Shown: positions 26,040-34,982 of the stretch, piece after piece
Layout of the letters: each line of letters begins with the position of its first letter
How positions within the stretch are numbered: position 1 is the stretch's first letter
Assembly: GCA_029858565.1 (NCBI GenBank)
Contig: JAOUEV010000003.1
Coordinates: 80,074-144,073, forward strand
DNA from: Nitrospirota bacterium
Lineage (GTDB): Bacteria; Nitrospirota; UBA9217
Direction of reading: 5' to 3'
DNA length: 64,000 nucleotides
Position numbers and translations under genes: made by a program
Notes under the pieces: model-generated
What the model saw: only the letters and a program-made list of their open reading frames with translations
Database searches by the model: none
What the model was told of the DNA's origin: nothing

Positions 26040-26161
26040 CAGGAAATTCCGGGAAACCCATTCCGGGAAACCCTGCTTGACAGGCTTTGAACATGGATGA
26101 TACACTGAAGCTGTTTTGATCATCATGTCGGTGTCGCGAGTTCCTGCCTAAAGGGGATACC

Positions 26162-26938
26162 ATGAAAAAAGCGTTCTTCCTGCTCTTTCTCTGTGGCTTG
26201 ATCCTTGCCCTGAACAACACTGCCCTTGCCCTGTATCAATGGGTAGATAAAGAGGGCAATCTCCATATCTCTGATTATCCTCCGGGGGAGAGTAAAGCGG
26301 CAGAGGAACAGGCTGCTCCGGAACCGGAAAAACCGCGAGCTGTTCCGCAACCATCACCAGCTGTGATACCGCCTCCACCATCGCCGGTTAAAGCATCTCC
26401 AGCGCCAGCACCCGCTGCACCAGGACCGACCCAGCAGGCGCCTGAGGCGGTAATTCCCCAGCCCGCATCGGTCCCGACGATCACCATGCAAGCTGCTCCA
26501 GTGACGCAGCCTGCGCCGATAGAGACCCAGCCGCAACCCATGCCTTTCAGCGCGCCACAACCGGGGCAAAACCCTCCGCCAGGGCTGGTAGCTGCTGTAG
26601 TCGGCGGTTTTTTAATGGTGATCATGGTCATCGGTTTAGCGGTATATATCTATTCTTCGCTCTGCCTGTATCTGATCGCCAAGAAGCGGAACCTTGACGA
26701 GGCCTGGGCAGCCTGGATCCCGCTCCTGCAGATGTGGCCTCTCATGAGCGCAGCGGGAAAACCGCTCTGGTGGATCATCCTGTTGTTCATTCCCTTTGTC
26801 AACGCCGTTATCGGCATCTATCTCTGGATGTGTATTGCCGAGAACCTGGGAAGGAACAAGTGGCTCGGCCTGCTCATGCTGATACCTGTCGTGAACTTTG
26901 TGTTCATGGGCGTGTTGGCGTTTTCCAAGTCGGAGTGA
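26162..26938 (+). CDS. DUF4124-DUF5684-like membrane protein
   Basis: 258 aa. A signal peptide (1-23) leads to a DUF4124-like segment YQWVDKEGNLHISDYPPG (near 25-42). A long Pro/Ala/Gln-rich linker (about 50-140) follows, then a C-terminal membrane part of four helices with WIPLLQMWPLMSAAGKPLWWI and the IAENLGRNKWLGL motif of the DUF5684 type. No enzymatic residues are recognised. Start ATG follows AGGGGA. Probably an inner-membrane protein with a periplasmic arm; function unknown. Confidence 0.75.
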   Translation: MKKAFFLLFLCGLILALNNTALALYQWVDKEGNLHISDYPPGESKAAEEQAAPEPEKPRAVPQPSPAVIPPPPSPVKASPAPAPAAPGPTQQAPEAVIPQPASVPTITMQAAPVTQPAPIETQPQPMPFSAPQPGQNPPPGLVAAVVGGFLMVIMVIGLAVYIYSSLCLYLIAKKRNLDEAWAAWIPLLQMWPLMSAAGKPLWWIILLFIPFVNAVIGIYLWMCIAENLGRNKWLGLLMLIPVVNFVFMGVLAFSKSE

Positions 26939-26944
26939 TCTTGA

Positions 26945-27062
26945 GTCGGCGGGTGGGTTGGGTAGAACGTCCTTATGTAAAATCCGACGTCGATTTGGCA
27001 GAATACTCGTAGTAGCGCAAGGGACCGAAAATCTCGGGCTTTAATGCGTTACATCCGACTTA
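26945..27062. repeat. GTRGGTTGGG intergenic repeat, copy 1 (left of the R-M genes)
   Basis: Begins GGGTGGGTTGGGTAGAACG, contains CGCAAGGGACCGAAAATCTCGGGCTT, and ends near CCGACTTACCGAC. It resembles copy 2 at 29138-29290 in the same orientation but is more decayed. The remaining bases up to the methyltransferase gene at 27188 are AT-rich and show no clear feature. Confidence 0.55.
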
Positions 27063-27187
27063 CCGACTAACTCCAGCGTGCAATTCTAGGATTTTGTAGA
27101 GATTTATTCCCCACCTAATAACATTCGCTGTTTTCTTATAAATCCGTTGACAAGGAATCAATTCCGTGTGAAATTAGCTAGCAAACT

Positions 27188-28117
27188 ATGACTAAATCAA
27201 TACATCGTAAGAAACACAGCATAACAAAGGCGAATGTAGTAAGAGAAACAGCTCGCCAGTATTTGCCTCCAATCAAGTTGGTGGACTCTGTGATTTTTCA
27301 GGGCGACGCGCAGCACATTTTAGCTCGTTTACCGAAAGAATCTGTTCAATGCGTTGTAACATCTCCTCCCTATTGGGGACTTAGGGACTATAACATCGAC
27401 GGTCAAATTGGGCTTGAAGAGACCCTTCCGCAGTTCATTAATAGGCTTGTGACGATATTCCGGGAAATCCATCGTGTTCTTAAACCTTCAGGTACTGTAT
27501 GGCTTAATATCGGAGACGGATATACGAGTGGCAATCGAGGTTGGCGTGCTCCCGATAAGAAGAATCCAGCGCGGGCTATGTCTGTGAGGCCAAATACCCC
27601 CGAAGGCCTGAAGCCGAAAGATCTTATAGGAGTTCCTTGGAGATTAGCTCTTGCTTTGCAACAGGATGGCTGGTTTTTGCGTAGCGACATCGTCTGGAAT
27701 AAGCCAAATGCCATGCCCGAGAGCGTCAAGGATCGTCCAACGCGCGCGCATGAGTATATCTTCATGTTTTCAAAGAATGAGAAGTACTACTACGATTATG
27801 AAGCTATAAAGGAGCCACGTGACGACGGAAAGGGGCAGCGGAACAAGCGAAGTGTATGGGACATCAATACGGAACCGTTCAAAGAAGCTCATTTCGCAAC
27901 CTTCCCTTCTAAATTGATTGAGCCTTGTATTAGCGCTGGAAGTCGAGCTGGCGATTTTGTGCTTGATCCCTTCTTTGGCTCGGGCACAGTCGGTGTCGTC
28001 TGCAATCGGCTCGGTCGGAAGTATATAGGCATTGAATTGCATCCGGCGTACATTGCTCTCGCAGAAAAAAGGATGGCATCGAATAATGGGACGAATGGTG
28101 ACAATAAGTCTAAGTAA
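27188..28117 (+). CDS. Type II DNA methyltransferase, beta class (probably N4-cytosine)
   Basis: 309 aa. Motif IV TSPPYWGLRDY lies at residues 58-68, and the SAM-binding motif I LDPFFGSGTVG at 259-269, so the order is the beta class. SPPY (rather than DPPY) is typical of N4-cytosine enzymes. It is followed, with an overlap, by a restriction enzyme gene. AT-rich compared with the chromosome around it, and flanked by repeat copies, suggesting transfer. Recognition of CCCGGG is suggested only by the partner's resemblance. Confidence 0.85.
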   Translation: MTKSIHRKKHSITKANVVRETARQYLPPIKLVDSVIFQGDAQHILARLPKESVQCVVTSPPYWGLRDYNIDGQIGLEETLPQFINRLVTIFREIHRVLKPSGTVWLNIGDGYTSGNRGWRAPDKKNPARAMSVRPNTPEGLKPKDLIGVPWRLALALQQDGWFLRSDIVWNKPNAMPESVKDRPTRAHEYIFMFSKNEKYYYDYEAIKEPRDDGKGQRNKRSVWDINTEPFKEAHFATFPSKLIEPCISAGSRAGDFVLDPFFGSGTVGVVCNRLGRKYIGIELHPAYIALAEKRMASNNGTNGDNKSK

Positions 28118-29096
28118 TCCGGACCTACAGGTTGATTTTGCTGCAGCATTAGTGCAACTGCGAGATACGTATCTTCAAGAGGCACTCTTTACTACAGTGA
28201 AGAAGATAACGTTGCGATTAGTAGACAGGGATCTGGCGGAATTCGCGACAGATTCTGATTTGGCACTACTTGCCTCGAAAGGACTTCGCGGGGAAATCAT
28301 CTTTGCAACTCCTACGATTCTGCGCGCCAACCCGTATTTGCTGGGTTACTATCGGTTGCTCCTGGGCTACAGTCAAAAACAGTTCTATACGGCTAGTACA
28401 GGGTGTGGCAAATTTAAAGCAATGGAGGCGGACGGTCAGTTGTCATCGACTTGTGAAACTTCGCTTAAAGACTTGTGTAATGGGCTAAACAAGGCCTCAT
28501 CCTACCTATTGAATTCGATGCTCGCTACTTCTCTAACGAGATCATTTCTAGATGATCTGACTCTCCTGACGCTCGGGCCTCAATTAAGAGGTGGGACAAA
28601 CGTAAAGATTGGCGCACGTGGTATTGTGCTCGTATTTGATGCGATAAAGGCTATTGTTGAGGATAATGTCACTCGAACTTCCACAAGAGTCATTGAGATA
28701 GTTAATGCAGCCTCTCGGAAAGTATTGATTGAGTTTGCATCGGACCCAGATATTGTCATTCGGGAACAGCTCTGCTCTCGCAAAGAGGATTACAGAAATA
28801 TCATCGCTATTGAGATAAAAGGCGGAACGGATTTTTCTAACATACATAACAGAATTGGTGAAGCTGAAAAAAGCCACCAAAAAGCGAAGGCACAAGGTTT
28901 TGCCGAATGCTGGACGGTTGTAAATGTCGATCGGATTGATATTCCTACTGCGATGCGAGAATCACCCTCTACTAACAGGTTCTATCGTCTGTCTCAAATA
29001 GTTAGTGGGGAAGGTGCTGAGTACAGTGATTTCGAAGGTCGAATACGATCACTAACAGGAGTGCCAAGCAAGTCGAAAAAACGAAAGAAGAAGTAA
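28086..29096 (+). CDS. Type II restriction endonuclease (XcyI-like)
   Basis: 336 aa from ATG 28086 (or ATG 28095), overlapping the methyltransferase gene end by about 30 nt. The length and the start (DLQVDFAAALVQLRDTYLQ) look like the XcyI/Cfr9I family, enzymes cutting CCCGGG. A nuclease core is suggested by DPDIVIREQ and, about 30 residues later, IAIEIKGG (ExK). The C-terminus is a Lys-rich tail. Family assignment is from memory of sequence style. The pairing with an SPPY methyltransferase supports restriction function. Confidence 0.68.
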   Translation: MGRMVTISLSNPDLQVDFAAALVQLRDTYLQEALFTTVKKITLRLVDRDLAEFATDSDLALLASKGLRGEIIFATPTILRANPYLLGYYRLLLGYSQKQFYTASTGCGKFKAMEADGQLSSTCETSLKDLCNGLNKASSYLLNSMLATSLTRSFLDDLTLLTLGPQLRGGTNVKIGARGIVLVFDAIKAIVEDNVTRTSTRVIEIVNAASRKVLIEFASDPDIVIREQLCSRKEDYRNIIAIEIKGGTDFSNIHNRIGEAEKSHQKAKAQGFAECWTVVNVDRIDIPTAMRESPSTNRFYRLSQIVSGEGAEYSDFEGRIRSLTGVPSKSKKRKKK

Positions 29097-29137
29097 TGCA
29101 ATTGTTCCAATCAGTGTGCTCCTACCCCCGGTTTGGT

Positions 29138-29290
29138 CAACTCGTAGGTTGGGTCGAACGGTTCATATGGAGCCCAACGAATCATGATTGAGAGATGTTG
29201 GGCAAGATGAATCCTTTTACCAAACCTACCAACTCAGGGTATCGCAAGAGACCGAAGATGTCGGGTCTCGTTGCGCTCTACCCTACCTAC
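29138..29290. repeat. GTAGGTTGGG intergenic repeat, copy 2 (right of the R-M genes)
   Basis: CGTAGGTTGGGTCGAACG at the left pairs loosely with CGCTCTACCCTACCTACG at the right. The middle has CGCAAGAGACCGAAGATGTCGGGTCTCGTTGCG. Together with copy 1 it brackets the restriction-modification genes. The adjoining stretch to 29380 is CT/GA-rich without a gene. Confidence 0.65.
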
Positions 29291-29379
29291 GAATCCTGCT
29301 CATCAGAACCACCCCACCTAACCTCCCCTTATTACCAAAAGTAGGCGCCTCTAGGGGGAGGGAGGCATCTGCCCCTACC

Positions 29380-29408
29380 TTGACACCTGCCCGCCGCTCT
29401 CCTACAAT
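29380..29408 (+). promoter_or_regulatory. Sigma70-type promoter of the LonB-like gene
   Basis: TTGACA 29380-29385, 17-bp spacer, TACAAT 29403-29408, followed by a GGAGG (29432-29436) and the GTG start at 29442. Confidence 0.7.
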
Positions 29409-29441
29409 TGAACCAGAGATACCCGTCACGTGGAGGATTCC

Positions 29442-31919
29442 GTGAACATCAAGGATTTCGAGGTCGCACTTGCTGATCTTCGCCGCACTGCCGATCCCGC
29501 GGAGTTTCCCTTTGCTACGACCGCGGAACTGTCCACACGCGAGGATGTGATCGGCCAGCAGCGCGCGGTGAGCTCTTTGGAGTTCGGCCTGGGGATCAAG
29601 AACCACGGCTACAATATCTACGTGTCCGGCGTGCCGGGTACGGGCAGGAACAGCATTGTCCGGTCCATTGTAAAGCGGATCTCCCTGGGACGGCCGGTGC
29701 CCGAGGACTGGTGCTTCATAAACAACTTCAAGGACGCAGACCGGCCCCACTCGATCAAGCTCGCGCCGGGCAGGGGGCGGGAGTTCCAGCATGACATGGA
29801 AAAGTTCATAGAGCTCATGCTGGCCGAGATCCCCAAGGTATTCGAATCCAAGGAGTATGAAGAGCAGAAGACCGGGGTCCAGGAACAGCTTGAGCACGCC
29901 AAGGAGGTCCTGTTCGAGGACACAGCGCACCGGGCGCAGGACCTGTCCTTCCAGCTTACGGTGACGCGGACCGGGATCGTGAAGGTCCCGCTGTTCAAAG
30001 GCAAGACCTTGCAACCCGAGGACGCGGAAAAGTTCACGCCCGAGCAGCGGCTCGAGATCGAGGACCGCGAAAAGAAGGTCGATGCCGAGATCCGCGATTT
30101 CCTGTCCAAGGCGCGCCTGCTCGACAAGGAGGCGCAGGAGAAGATCCGCGAGCTGAACCGCAAGATCGCCCACTTTGCCATGGGTCACCAGCTGGATGAC
30201 CTGAAGGTGAAATATCGGGATAATCCGCGCATACCCGACTATCTGAGCGAGGTGGAGGAGGACATTCTCGGGAATCTGAAGGAGTTCCTTGGCCAGACGC
30301 CGGAACTGCCGTTCCATATCGAGGGAATGGACCGCCAGGCCCTGCTGGAACGCTACCGGGTAAACGTGCTCGTTGATAATTCCAGGACCAGGGGCGGGCC
30401 GGTCGTGGAAGAAGCGAACCCGACCTACAATAACCTCGTCGGCAGGATCGAACGGAAAGCGCGGTTCGGCGCGCTGTTCACGAACTTCACCATGATCAAG
30501 TCGGGCTCCGTGCTCCAGGCGAACGGCGGATATCTGATCATGAACGCGCTGGACGTGCTGCGGAACCCCTTTTCCTGGGACGCGCTCAAAAGGATCATCA
30601 AGAAGAGCGAAGTGAAGATCGAGGATATCGCCGAGCTCTACGGCGTTTCCACGGCCGGGATCAAACCCGAACCGATCCCGGTTTCGGTCAAGGTCATCAT
30701 GCTCGGCAGTCCCTGGCTGTACTACCTGCTGTACTCCTATGATGAGGACTTCCGGAGCATCTTCAAGGTCCGGTCGGATTTTGACACACAGGTAAATGAT
30801 TCGGCCGATGAAAAGCAGCGGTACGCGAATTTCATAGGAAACATGGCGGCGGAGGAGAAACTGCTGGCATTCACCCGCGAGGCGGTCGCGGGGATCGTGG
30901 ACCACGCGGCCCGGCTTGCGGAGAAGAAGGGTAAGCTTTCCCTGCGCTTCAGCGATATTTCCGATATTGTGCGTGAGGCATCGTACTGGGCAGGAGAGGG
31001 CGGAGCAGCGGTTGTCGGAGCGGATCATGTGGACAAGGCGCTTGATGCCAGGATCTACCGGGGAAATCTTCTTGAAGAACGCATCCAGGAACTCCTGACC
31101 GACGGGACCATCCTGGTGGATGTGAGCGGCGCGGTAGCCGGCCAGGTGAACGGCCTGTCGGTCTACGACCTTGGGGACTTTTCCTTTGGCAAGCCGTCGC
31201 GGATAACCTGCAGTGTTCATCTGGGGAAGGCCGGCGTGGTGGACATCGAGCGGGAGGCCAAGCTCTCCGGCCGGATCTACAACAAGGGCGTGCTGATCCT
31301 GTCAGGCTATCTTGGCGGAACCTATGCACGGGACAGGCAGCTTTCCCTTTCCGCGAGCATTGCCTTTGAACAAAGCTACGGAGATATTGAAGGCGACAGC
31401 GCCTCGATCGCCGAGCTGGTCGCGCTTCTGTCGGCGGTCACCGGCGTCCCGGCGCGGCAAGACTTCGCGATCACGGGATCGATCAACCAAAAGGGAGAGG
31501 TCCAGCCCATCGGCGGAGTGAACGAGAAGATAGAAGGATTCTTCGCAGTATGCAAGGCACGGGGGCTTACCGGCGACCAGGGCGTGGTGATCCCCCGGAA
31601 GAATGTCATGCACCTCATGCTGAAAAAAGAGGTCGTCCAAGCGGTCAAAGAAGGGAAGTTCCGTATCTACGCGGTCTCGACCGCGGATGAGGCGCTCTTC
31701 CTCATGACCGGAGTCGTTGCTGGAGAGCGGAAGACCGACGGGACCTGGCCTGAGGGGACGTTGAATTATCTTGTGGACAAGCGGCTGAAGGAAATAGCGA
31801 AGAAGCTTAAGGCCGATGAAAAGGCCGAGGCCAAGGATAAGGAAAAGGAAAAAGAAAAGAAGGAAGAGAACAACGAGACACCGCCGCCCAAGCCGACCGT
31901 GCCGGGTGGACCGGGATAA
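29442..31919 (+). CDS. LonB-like ATP-dependent protease (AAA_32/Lon_C)
   Basis: 825 aa. The start GTG 29442 has GGAGG 5 nt upstream (GTG 29430 is in frame). N-terminal AAA part with Walker A-like GVPGTGRNS near 61-69, a long helical insertion (about 120-260), then the lid region, and a C-terminal S16 protease domain. The catalytic dyad is Ser653 in GDSAS and Lys696 in GGVNEKIEGF. This form, unlike LonA, has an atypical Walker A (GTGR). The C-terminus is a highly charged KEKEKEKK tail ending in Pro-rich sequence. Cytosolic protein quality control is inferred. Confidence 0.88.
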   Translation: MNIKDFEVALADLRRTADPAEFPFATTAELSTREDVIGQQRAVSSLEFGLGIKNHGYNIYVSGVPGTGRNSIVRSIVKRISLGRPVPEDWCFINNFKDADRPHSIKLAPGRGREFQHDMEKFIELMLAEIPKVFESKEYEEQKTGVQEQLEHAKEVLFEDTAHRAQDLSFQLTVTRTGIVKVPLFKGKTLQPEDAEKFTPEQRLEIEDREKKVDAEIRDFLSKARLLDKEAQEKIRELNRKIAHFAMGHQLDDLKVKYRDNPRIPDYLSEVEEDILGNLKEFLGQTPELPFHIEGMDRQALLERYRVNVLVDNSRTRGGPVVEEANPTYNNLVGRIERKARFGALFTNFTMIKSGSVLQANGGYLIMNALDVLRNPFSWDALKRIIKKSEVKIEDIAELYGVSTAGIKPEPIPVSVKVIMLGSPWLYYLLYSYDEDFRSIFKVRSDFDTQVNDSADEKQRYANFIGNMAAEEKLLAFTREAVAGIVDHAARLAEKKGKLSLRFSDISDIVREASYWAGEGGAAVVGADHVDKALDARIYRGNLLEERIQELLTDGTILVDVSGAVAGQVNGLSVYDLGDFSFGKPSRITCSVHLGKAGVVDIEREAKLSGRIYNKGVLILSGYLGGTYARDRQLSLSASIAFEQSYGDIEGDSASIAELVALLSAVTGVPARQDFAITGSINQKGEVQPIGGVNEKIEGFFAVCKARGLTGDQGVVIPRKNVMHLMLKKEVVQAVKEGKFRIYAVSTADEALFLMTGVVAGERKTDGTWPEGTLNYLVDKRLKEIAKKLKADEKAEAKDKEKEKEKKEENNETPPPKPTVPGGPG

Positions 31920-31949
31920 AGAATCCTTGAAACTACAAAGGCGAGGCCC

Positions 31950-32145
31950 TGTTTTCGCGCAGAGACGCGGAGACGCAGAGAAAAGCAGATCAGGAACCTT
32001 TAATTCAGCCACGGAAGACGCGGAAGAAGCAAAGCATTTCCTCCGTTGGTTTTAAAGCCGAGATTAAGGCTTTTGATTTTTCCGCCTCTTCCGTGGCCAT
32101 TTTTCTTTTGCCGTTCCCTGCGCCTCTGCGTCTCCGCGCGAGAAT
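31950..32145. repeat. Nested inverted repeats downstream of the LonB-like gene
   Basis: The outer arms GCGCAGAGACGCGGAGACGCAGAG (about 31957-31980) and CTGCGCCTCTGCGTCTCCGCGCG (about 32117-32139) enclose an inner palindrome GCCACGGAAGACGCGGAAGAAG (about 32009-32030) with TTCCGCCTCTTCCGTGGC (about 32079-32096). It fills most of the 322-bp gap; no gene is seen in the gap. Confidence 0.85.
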
Positions 32146-32241
32146 GGTTTTGTTTCGATGTTTCTCCAGGATCTATGCCCCTATAACCGGCCTTCCATGG
32201 TATAATGCTTCCGCTGTTGGTCATGGGGACAGCAACACTTC

Positions 32242-33300
32242 ATGTACGAATCCATCATTTCCTCGTTCCAGATACCCGGCAGGCTCCTTTCCGCGGAGCG
32301 CTTTGGTGCCGGTCTGATCAACGACACCATCCTCTGCGAGTACTCAGCCGATGGCGAGGTGCGCAAGTATATTCTCCAGCGCATCAATGGACAGGTATTT
32401 CTCCATCCCGGGCAGGTGATGCAGAACGTTGAGCTCGTGACCGGACATATCCAGGACCGGATGCGGCAGGAGGGGATCGCTGATCCCGAGAGCCTGACGC
32501 CGGCCCTGATCTGGACCCGCTCAGGAGGATCCTGTCATGTGGACCAGGGCGGCGGTCACTGGCGCATGTTCCACTTCATCGAGAGCGGAGAGGTATTCGA
32601 CCGCGTCAGGGACGGGAACCACGCGTACGAGGTCGGAAGGGCGCTCGGACGGTTCCAGGCGCTCGTTGCCGATCTTTCTCCTGAAAAGCTTCACGATACA
32701 CTTCCGGGTTTTCACGAAACACCCCGTTATCTCGCGGAGCTTGACCGGGCCGTGAAGACCCATGGAGAACATGCGTCCGCAGTCGGTCCGGAGCTTGCTT
32801 TTGTTGCGGTCAGGAGGTCGCTTGCGGACAGCCTTCTTGATCCGCTTCGCTCGGCCGCGATCCCGCTCCGGGTCGTGCATAATGATCCCAAGGTGAACAA
32901 CATCCTGATCAGCAAGGTCACGGGCAAGGCGCTCTGCATGGTGGACCTGGACACGGTGAAGCCGGGTATCGTGCATTTCGACTTCGGCGACTGCGTCCGC
33001 TCGGCAGCGAATCCGGCGGGAGAGGATGCGGAAGACCTGAACAGCGTGGCTTTTGAGACGGGCTGGTACGAAGCCCTGACCCGGGGATACCTTGAAGAAG
33101 CAAAGTTCCTGACCACGGCCGAGATCGAACTCCTCCCCCTGTCCGTGCGTGTCATAACCTTTGAGCTTGGCATCAGGTTCCTTTGCGATCATGTTCAGGG
33201 AGACACCTATTTCAGGACACGCTATCCCGGGCACAATCTGCACAGGGCGCGGGTGCAGTTCCGGTTGCTGGAGAAGATGGAAGAGGCGTTGAATAAATAA
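32242..33300 (+). CDS. APH-fold sugar kinase, N-acetylhexosamine 1-kinase (NahK)-like
   Basis: 352 aa. Features of the NahK branch of the aminoglycoside-phosphotransferase superfamily are visible: YILQRINGQVFLHPGQVM near 42-59, catalytic HNDPKVNNILI near 213, metal-binding VDLDTVKPGIVHFDFGDCVR, and a C-terminal ELGIRFLCDHVQGDTYF. Characterised relatives phosphorylate GlcNAc/GalNAc at C1. Substrate here is unknown; a salvage role with the UDP-sugar genes of this chromosome is a guess. The start lies just after a repeat. Confidence 0.7.
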   Translation: MYESIISSFQIPGRLLSAERFGAGLINDTILCEYSADGEVRKYILQRINGQVFLHPGQVMQNVELVTGHIQDRMRQEGIADPESLTPALIWTRSGGSCHVDQGGGHWRMFHFIESGEVFDRVRDGNHAYEVGRALGRFQALVADLSPEKLHDTLPGFHETPRYLAELDRAVKTHGEHASAVGPELAFVAVRRSLADSLLDPLRSAAIPLRVVHNDPKVNNILISKVTGKALCMVDLDTVKPGIVHFDFGDCVRSAANPAGEDAEDLNSVAFETGWYEALTRGYLEEAKFLTTAEIELLPLSVRVITFELGIRFLCDHVQGDTYFRTRYPGHNLHRARVQFRLLEKMEEALNK

Positions 33301-33309
33301 GTATCAAGA

Positions 33310-33418
33310 CCTGTTTCGCGCAGGGACGCAGAGCTCGCAGGGAAGACAAGTATCAAAGAACATGACCACGTCTTTGAGGTTTTCCCAGCGTCTCAGCGCC
33401 TCTGCGCGAGGACGGTTT
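33310..33418. repeat. Intergenic inverted repeat, GCGCAGAGGC family
   Basis: The left arm CGCGCAGGGACGCAGAGCTCGCAGGGAA (about 33315-33342) pairs with the right arm TTCCCAGCGTCTCAGCGCCTCTGCGCGAG (about 33382-33410). The gap between arms is about 40 nt and has an internal AAGAACATGACCACGTCTTT hairpin. Confidence 0.8.
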
Positions 33419-33458
33419 TGGTGTGTCAGCCTTGTCTCATAATAAAGGAGCAGCCATC

Positions 33459-33833
33459 ATGCCGACCAAGATCGTGATCACCGTGAACCGCGTAAAGCTC
33501 GACGGGGAACTGTACGATACCCCCTGCGCTCAGGCGATCGCTAAACTGCTGCCGCTGTCCGAGCGGCCGTCCGAGTGGGGCGATGAGTTCTACTTCGAGA
33601 TCCCGGTCACCTGCGCGTCAGATCCCACTGCGACCACGAAAGTGCGGGTAGGGGACATCGGGTACTGGCCCCAGGGAAAAGCTCTTGCCATCTTCTTCGG
33701 CCGTACGCCCATGAGCACCGGGCCGGAACCGGTGCCTGCGGGACCGGTGAATTCCGTTGGGAGGATCATCGGAGACGCAGCGGTTTTGCAAAAGGAAAAG
33801 GGAACACGGAAGATCAGGATCGAGAAGGCGTGA
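33459..33833 (+). CDS. Cyclophilin-like fold protein (TM1367/DUF369 type)
   Basis: 124 aa. The pattern ITVNRVKLDGELYDTPCAQAI, then WGDEFYFEIPV, VRVGDIGYWPQGKALAIFFGRTP and VNSVGRIIGD, is that of the small cyclophilin-like TM1367 family, whose function is unknown and which may lack isomerase activity. ATG 33459 has AAAGGAG 10 nt upstream. It stands alone between two repeats. Confidence 0.82.
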   Translation: MPTKIVITVNRVKLDGELYDTPCAQAIAKLLPLSERPSEWGDEFYFEIPVTCASDPTATTKVRVGDIGYWPQGKALAIFFGRTPMSTGPEPVPAGPVNSVGRIIGDAAVLQKEKGTRKIRIEKA

Positions 33834-33856
33834 TGAGCGGATCAAGAACCTTTTTC

Positions 33857-33992
33857 TGCCACGGAAAATGCGGAAGAAGCAGGGCGATTGCTCCAGGGTT
33901 TAAAACCCAAGGGTAACGTCTTTGAATTTTCCGCTTTTTCCGTGGCTATCGTTTTTGCCGTCCTCCGCGCCTCTGCGTCTCCGCGCGAGATA
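33857..33992. repeat. Composite repeat: CCACGGAA hairpin plus a GCGCAGAG right arm
   Basis: A complete palindrome GCCACGGAAAATGCGGAAGAAGC (about 33859-33881) with CCGCTTTTTCCGTGGC (about 33930-33945) is followed by the lone right arm CTCCGCGCCTCTGCGTCTCCGCGCGAG (about 33964-33990). Compare 31950-32145, where both outer arms are present; here the left outer arm seems lost. Confidence 0.75.
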
Positions 33993-34003
33993 AGGATTTT
34001 GAT

Positions 34004-34819
34004 GTGATCATTTTGAATACTTGTCGAAAGACAGCTTATCTTGGTTGCCTGATCGCATTGCTCTCCGCTTGCGGCACCATGCAGAACGGCCGGGGCTGGG
34101 GCCAGGATGCGACCCTCACGCCGGGATGGGACCGTGTGGGCAGGGCCGCGCTGAACGCCATGGCCGCACCCGAGACCTGGGCGCCTGCCGCGGGTGCCGC
34201 GGCATTTCAGATAGGCCACGCTGACCAGCGGGTGTCTGACCGGGCAATGAGGAGCAATCCGGTATACGGCTCCCGCCATACCGCCGACCGCGTGAGCGAC
34301 CAGCTGCTGTATGCCAGCGGAGCGGTCTGGGTCATTTCCGGGGCAGCGGCGCCGAGCGGAGAGGGGGCGGGCGAATGGACCCTGAACAAGATCAAAGGAT
34401 TCACCATCGAGGCCGGCGGCGGGCTTGCGGCACTGGGCCTGGTCGAGATCACGAAAAAGGGAACGGACCGGGAACGGCCGGACCATACCGACCGGGAAAG
34501 CTTTCCCTCGGGCCATGCAGCGGGCGCATCCTACTTTCTCACCCTGTCGTCGCGCCATGTTGACACCTTTGGGTGGTCGCCCGCTGCGGTGACCGCGAGC
34601 CGCATCGGTCTCGGCACGATCACGGCTGCGACCGCCTGGGCACGCGTCGAGGCAGGCCAGCATTACCCGTCAGATGTGCTGGCCGGGATCGCCGTAGGTC
34701 ATTTTTTCGGAGCTTTTGTGACCGACGCGTTCATCGGGGCTGATAATCCCCTGAATGCCCTGGTCCTGTTTGAACCGGCAAAAGGCGGAGGAGTGGCGAT
34801 GGTGCGGTTCGATTTCTGA
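34004..34819 (+). CDS. PAP2-family phosphatase lipoprotein
   Basis: 271 aa. The N-terminus is a lipoprotein signal ending in LLSAC (Cys23). The three PAP2 motifs are visible: KKGTDRERP (near 158), SFPSGHA (near 172) and the RVEAGQHYPSD block (near 209-220) with catalytic His and Asp. Family members dephosphorylate lipid or isoprenoid phosphates. This one would act at the periplasmic side. GTG start directly follows a repeat; no good ribosome-binding site is visible. Confidence 0.8.
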   Translation: MIILNTCRKTAYLGCLIALLSACGTMQNGRGWGQDATLTPGWDRVGRAALNAMAAPETWAPAAGAAAFQIGHADQRVSDRAMRSNPVYGSRHTADRVSDQLLYASGAVWVISGAAAPSGEGAGEWTLNKIKGFTIEAGGGLAALGLVEITKKGTDRERPDHTDRESFPSGHAAGASYFLTLSSRHVDTFGWSPAAVTASRIGLGTITAATAWARVEAGQHYPSDVLAGIAVGHFFGAFVTDAFIGADNPLNALVLFEPAKGGGVAMVRFDF

Positions 34820-34842
34820 TACAATCGAAATCAAAAGGCATG

Positions 34843-34942
34843 TGTCGCGCAGTGGCGCAGAGTACGCAGGGAAGTCTAGGTCCCGGGACTGAATTTCGGT
34901 TTCAAGAACTCCTCTGCGCCTCAGCGCCTCTGCGCGAGATAA
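34843..34942. repeat. Intergenic inverted repeat, GCGCAGAGGC family
   Basis: The left arm TCGCGCAGTGGCGCAGAGTACGCAGGGA (about 34847-34874) pairs with the right arm TCCTCTGCGCCTCAGCGCCTCTGCGCGAGA (about 34910-34939). Located between the PAP2 and threonine dehydratase genes. Confidence 0.8.
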
Positions 34943-34982
34943 GTCGCTTATCTGCCTTGCCTTTGAAAAAGGAGCTCCCTTC

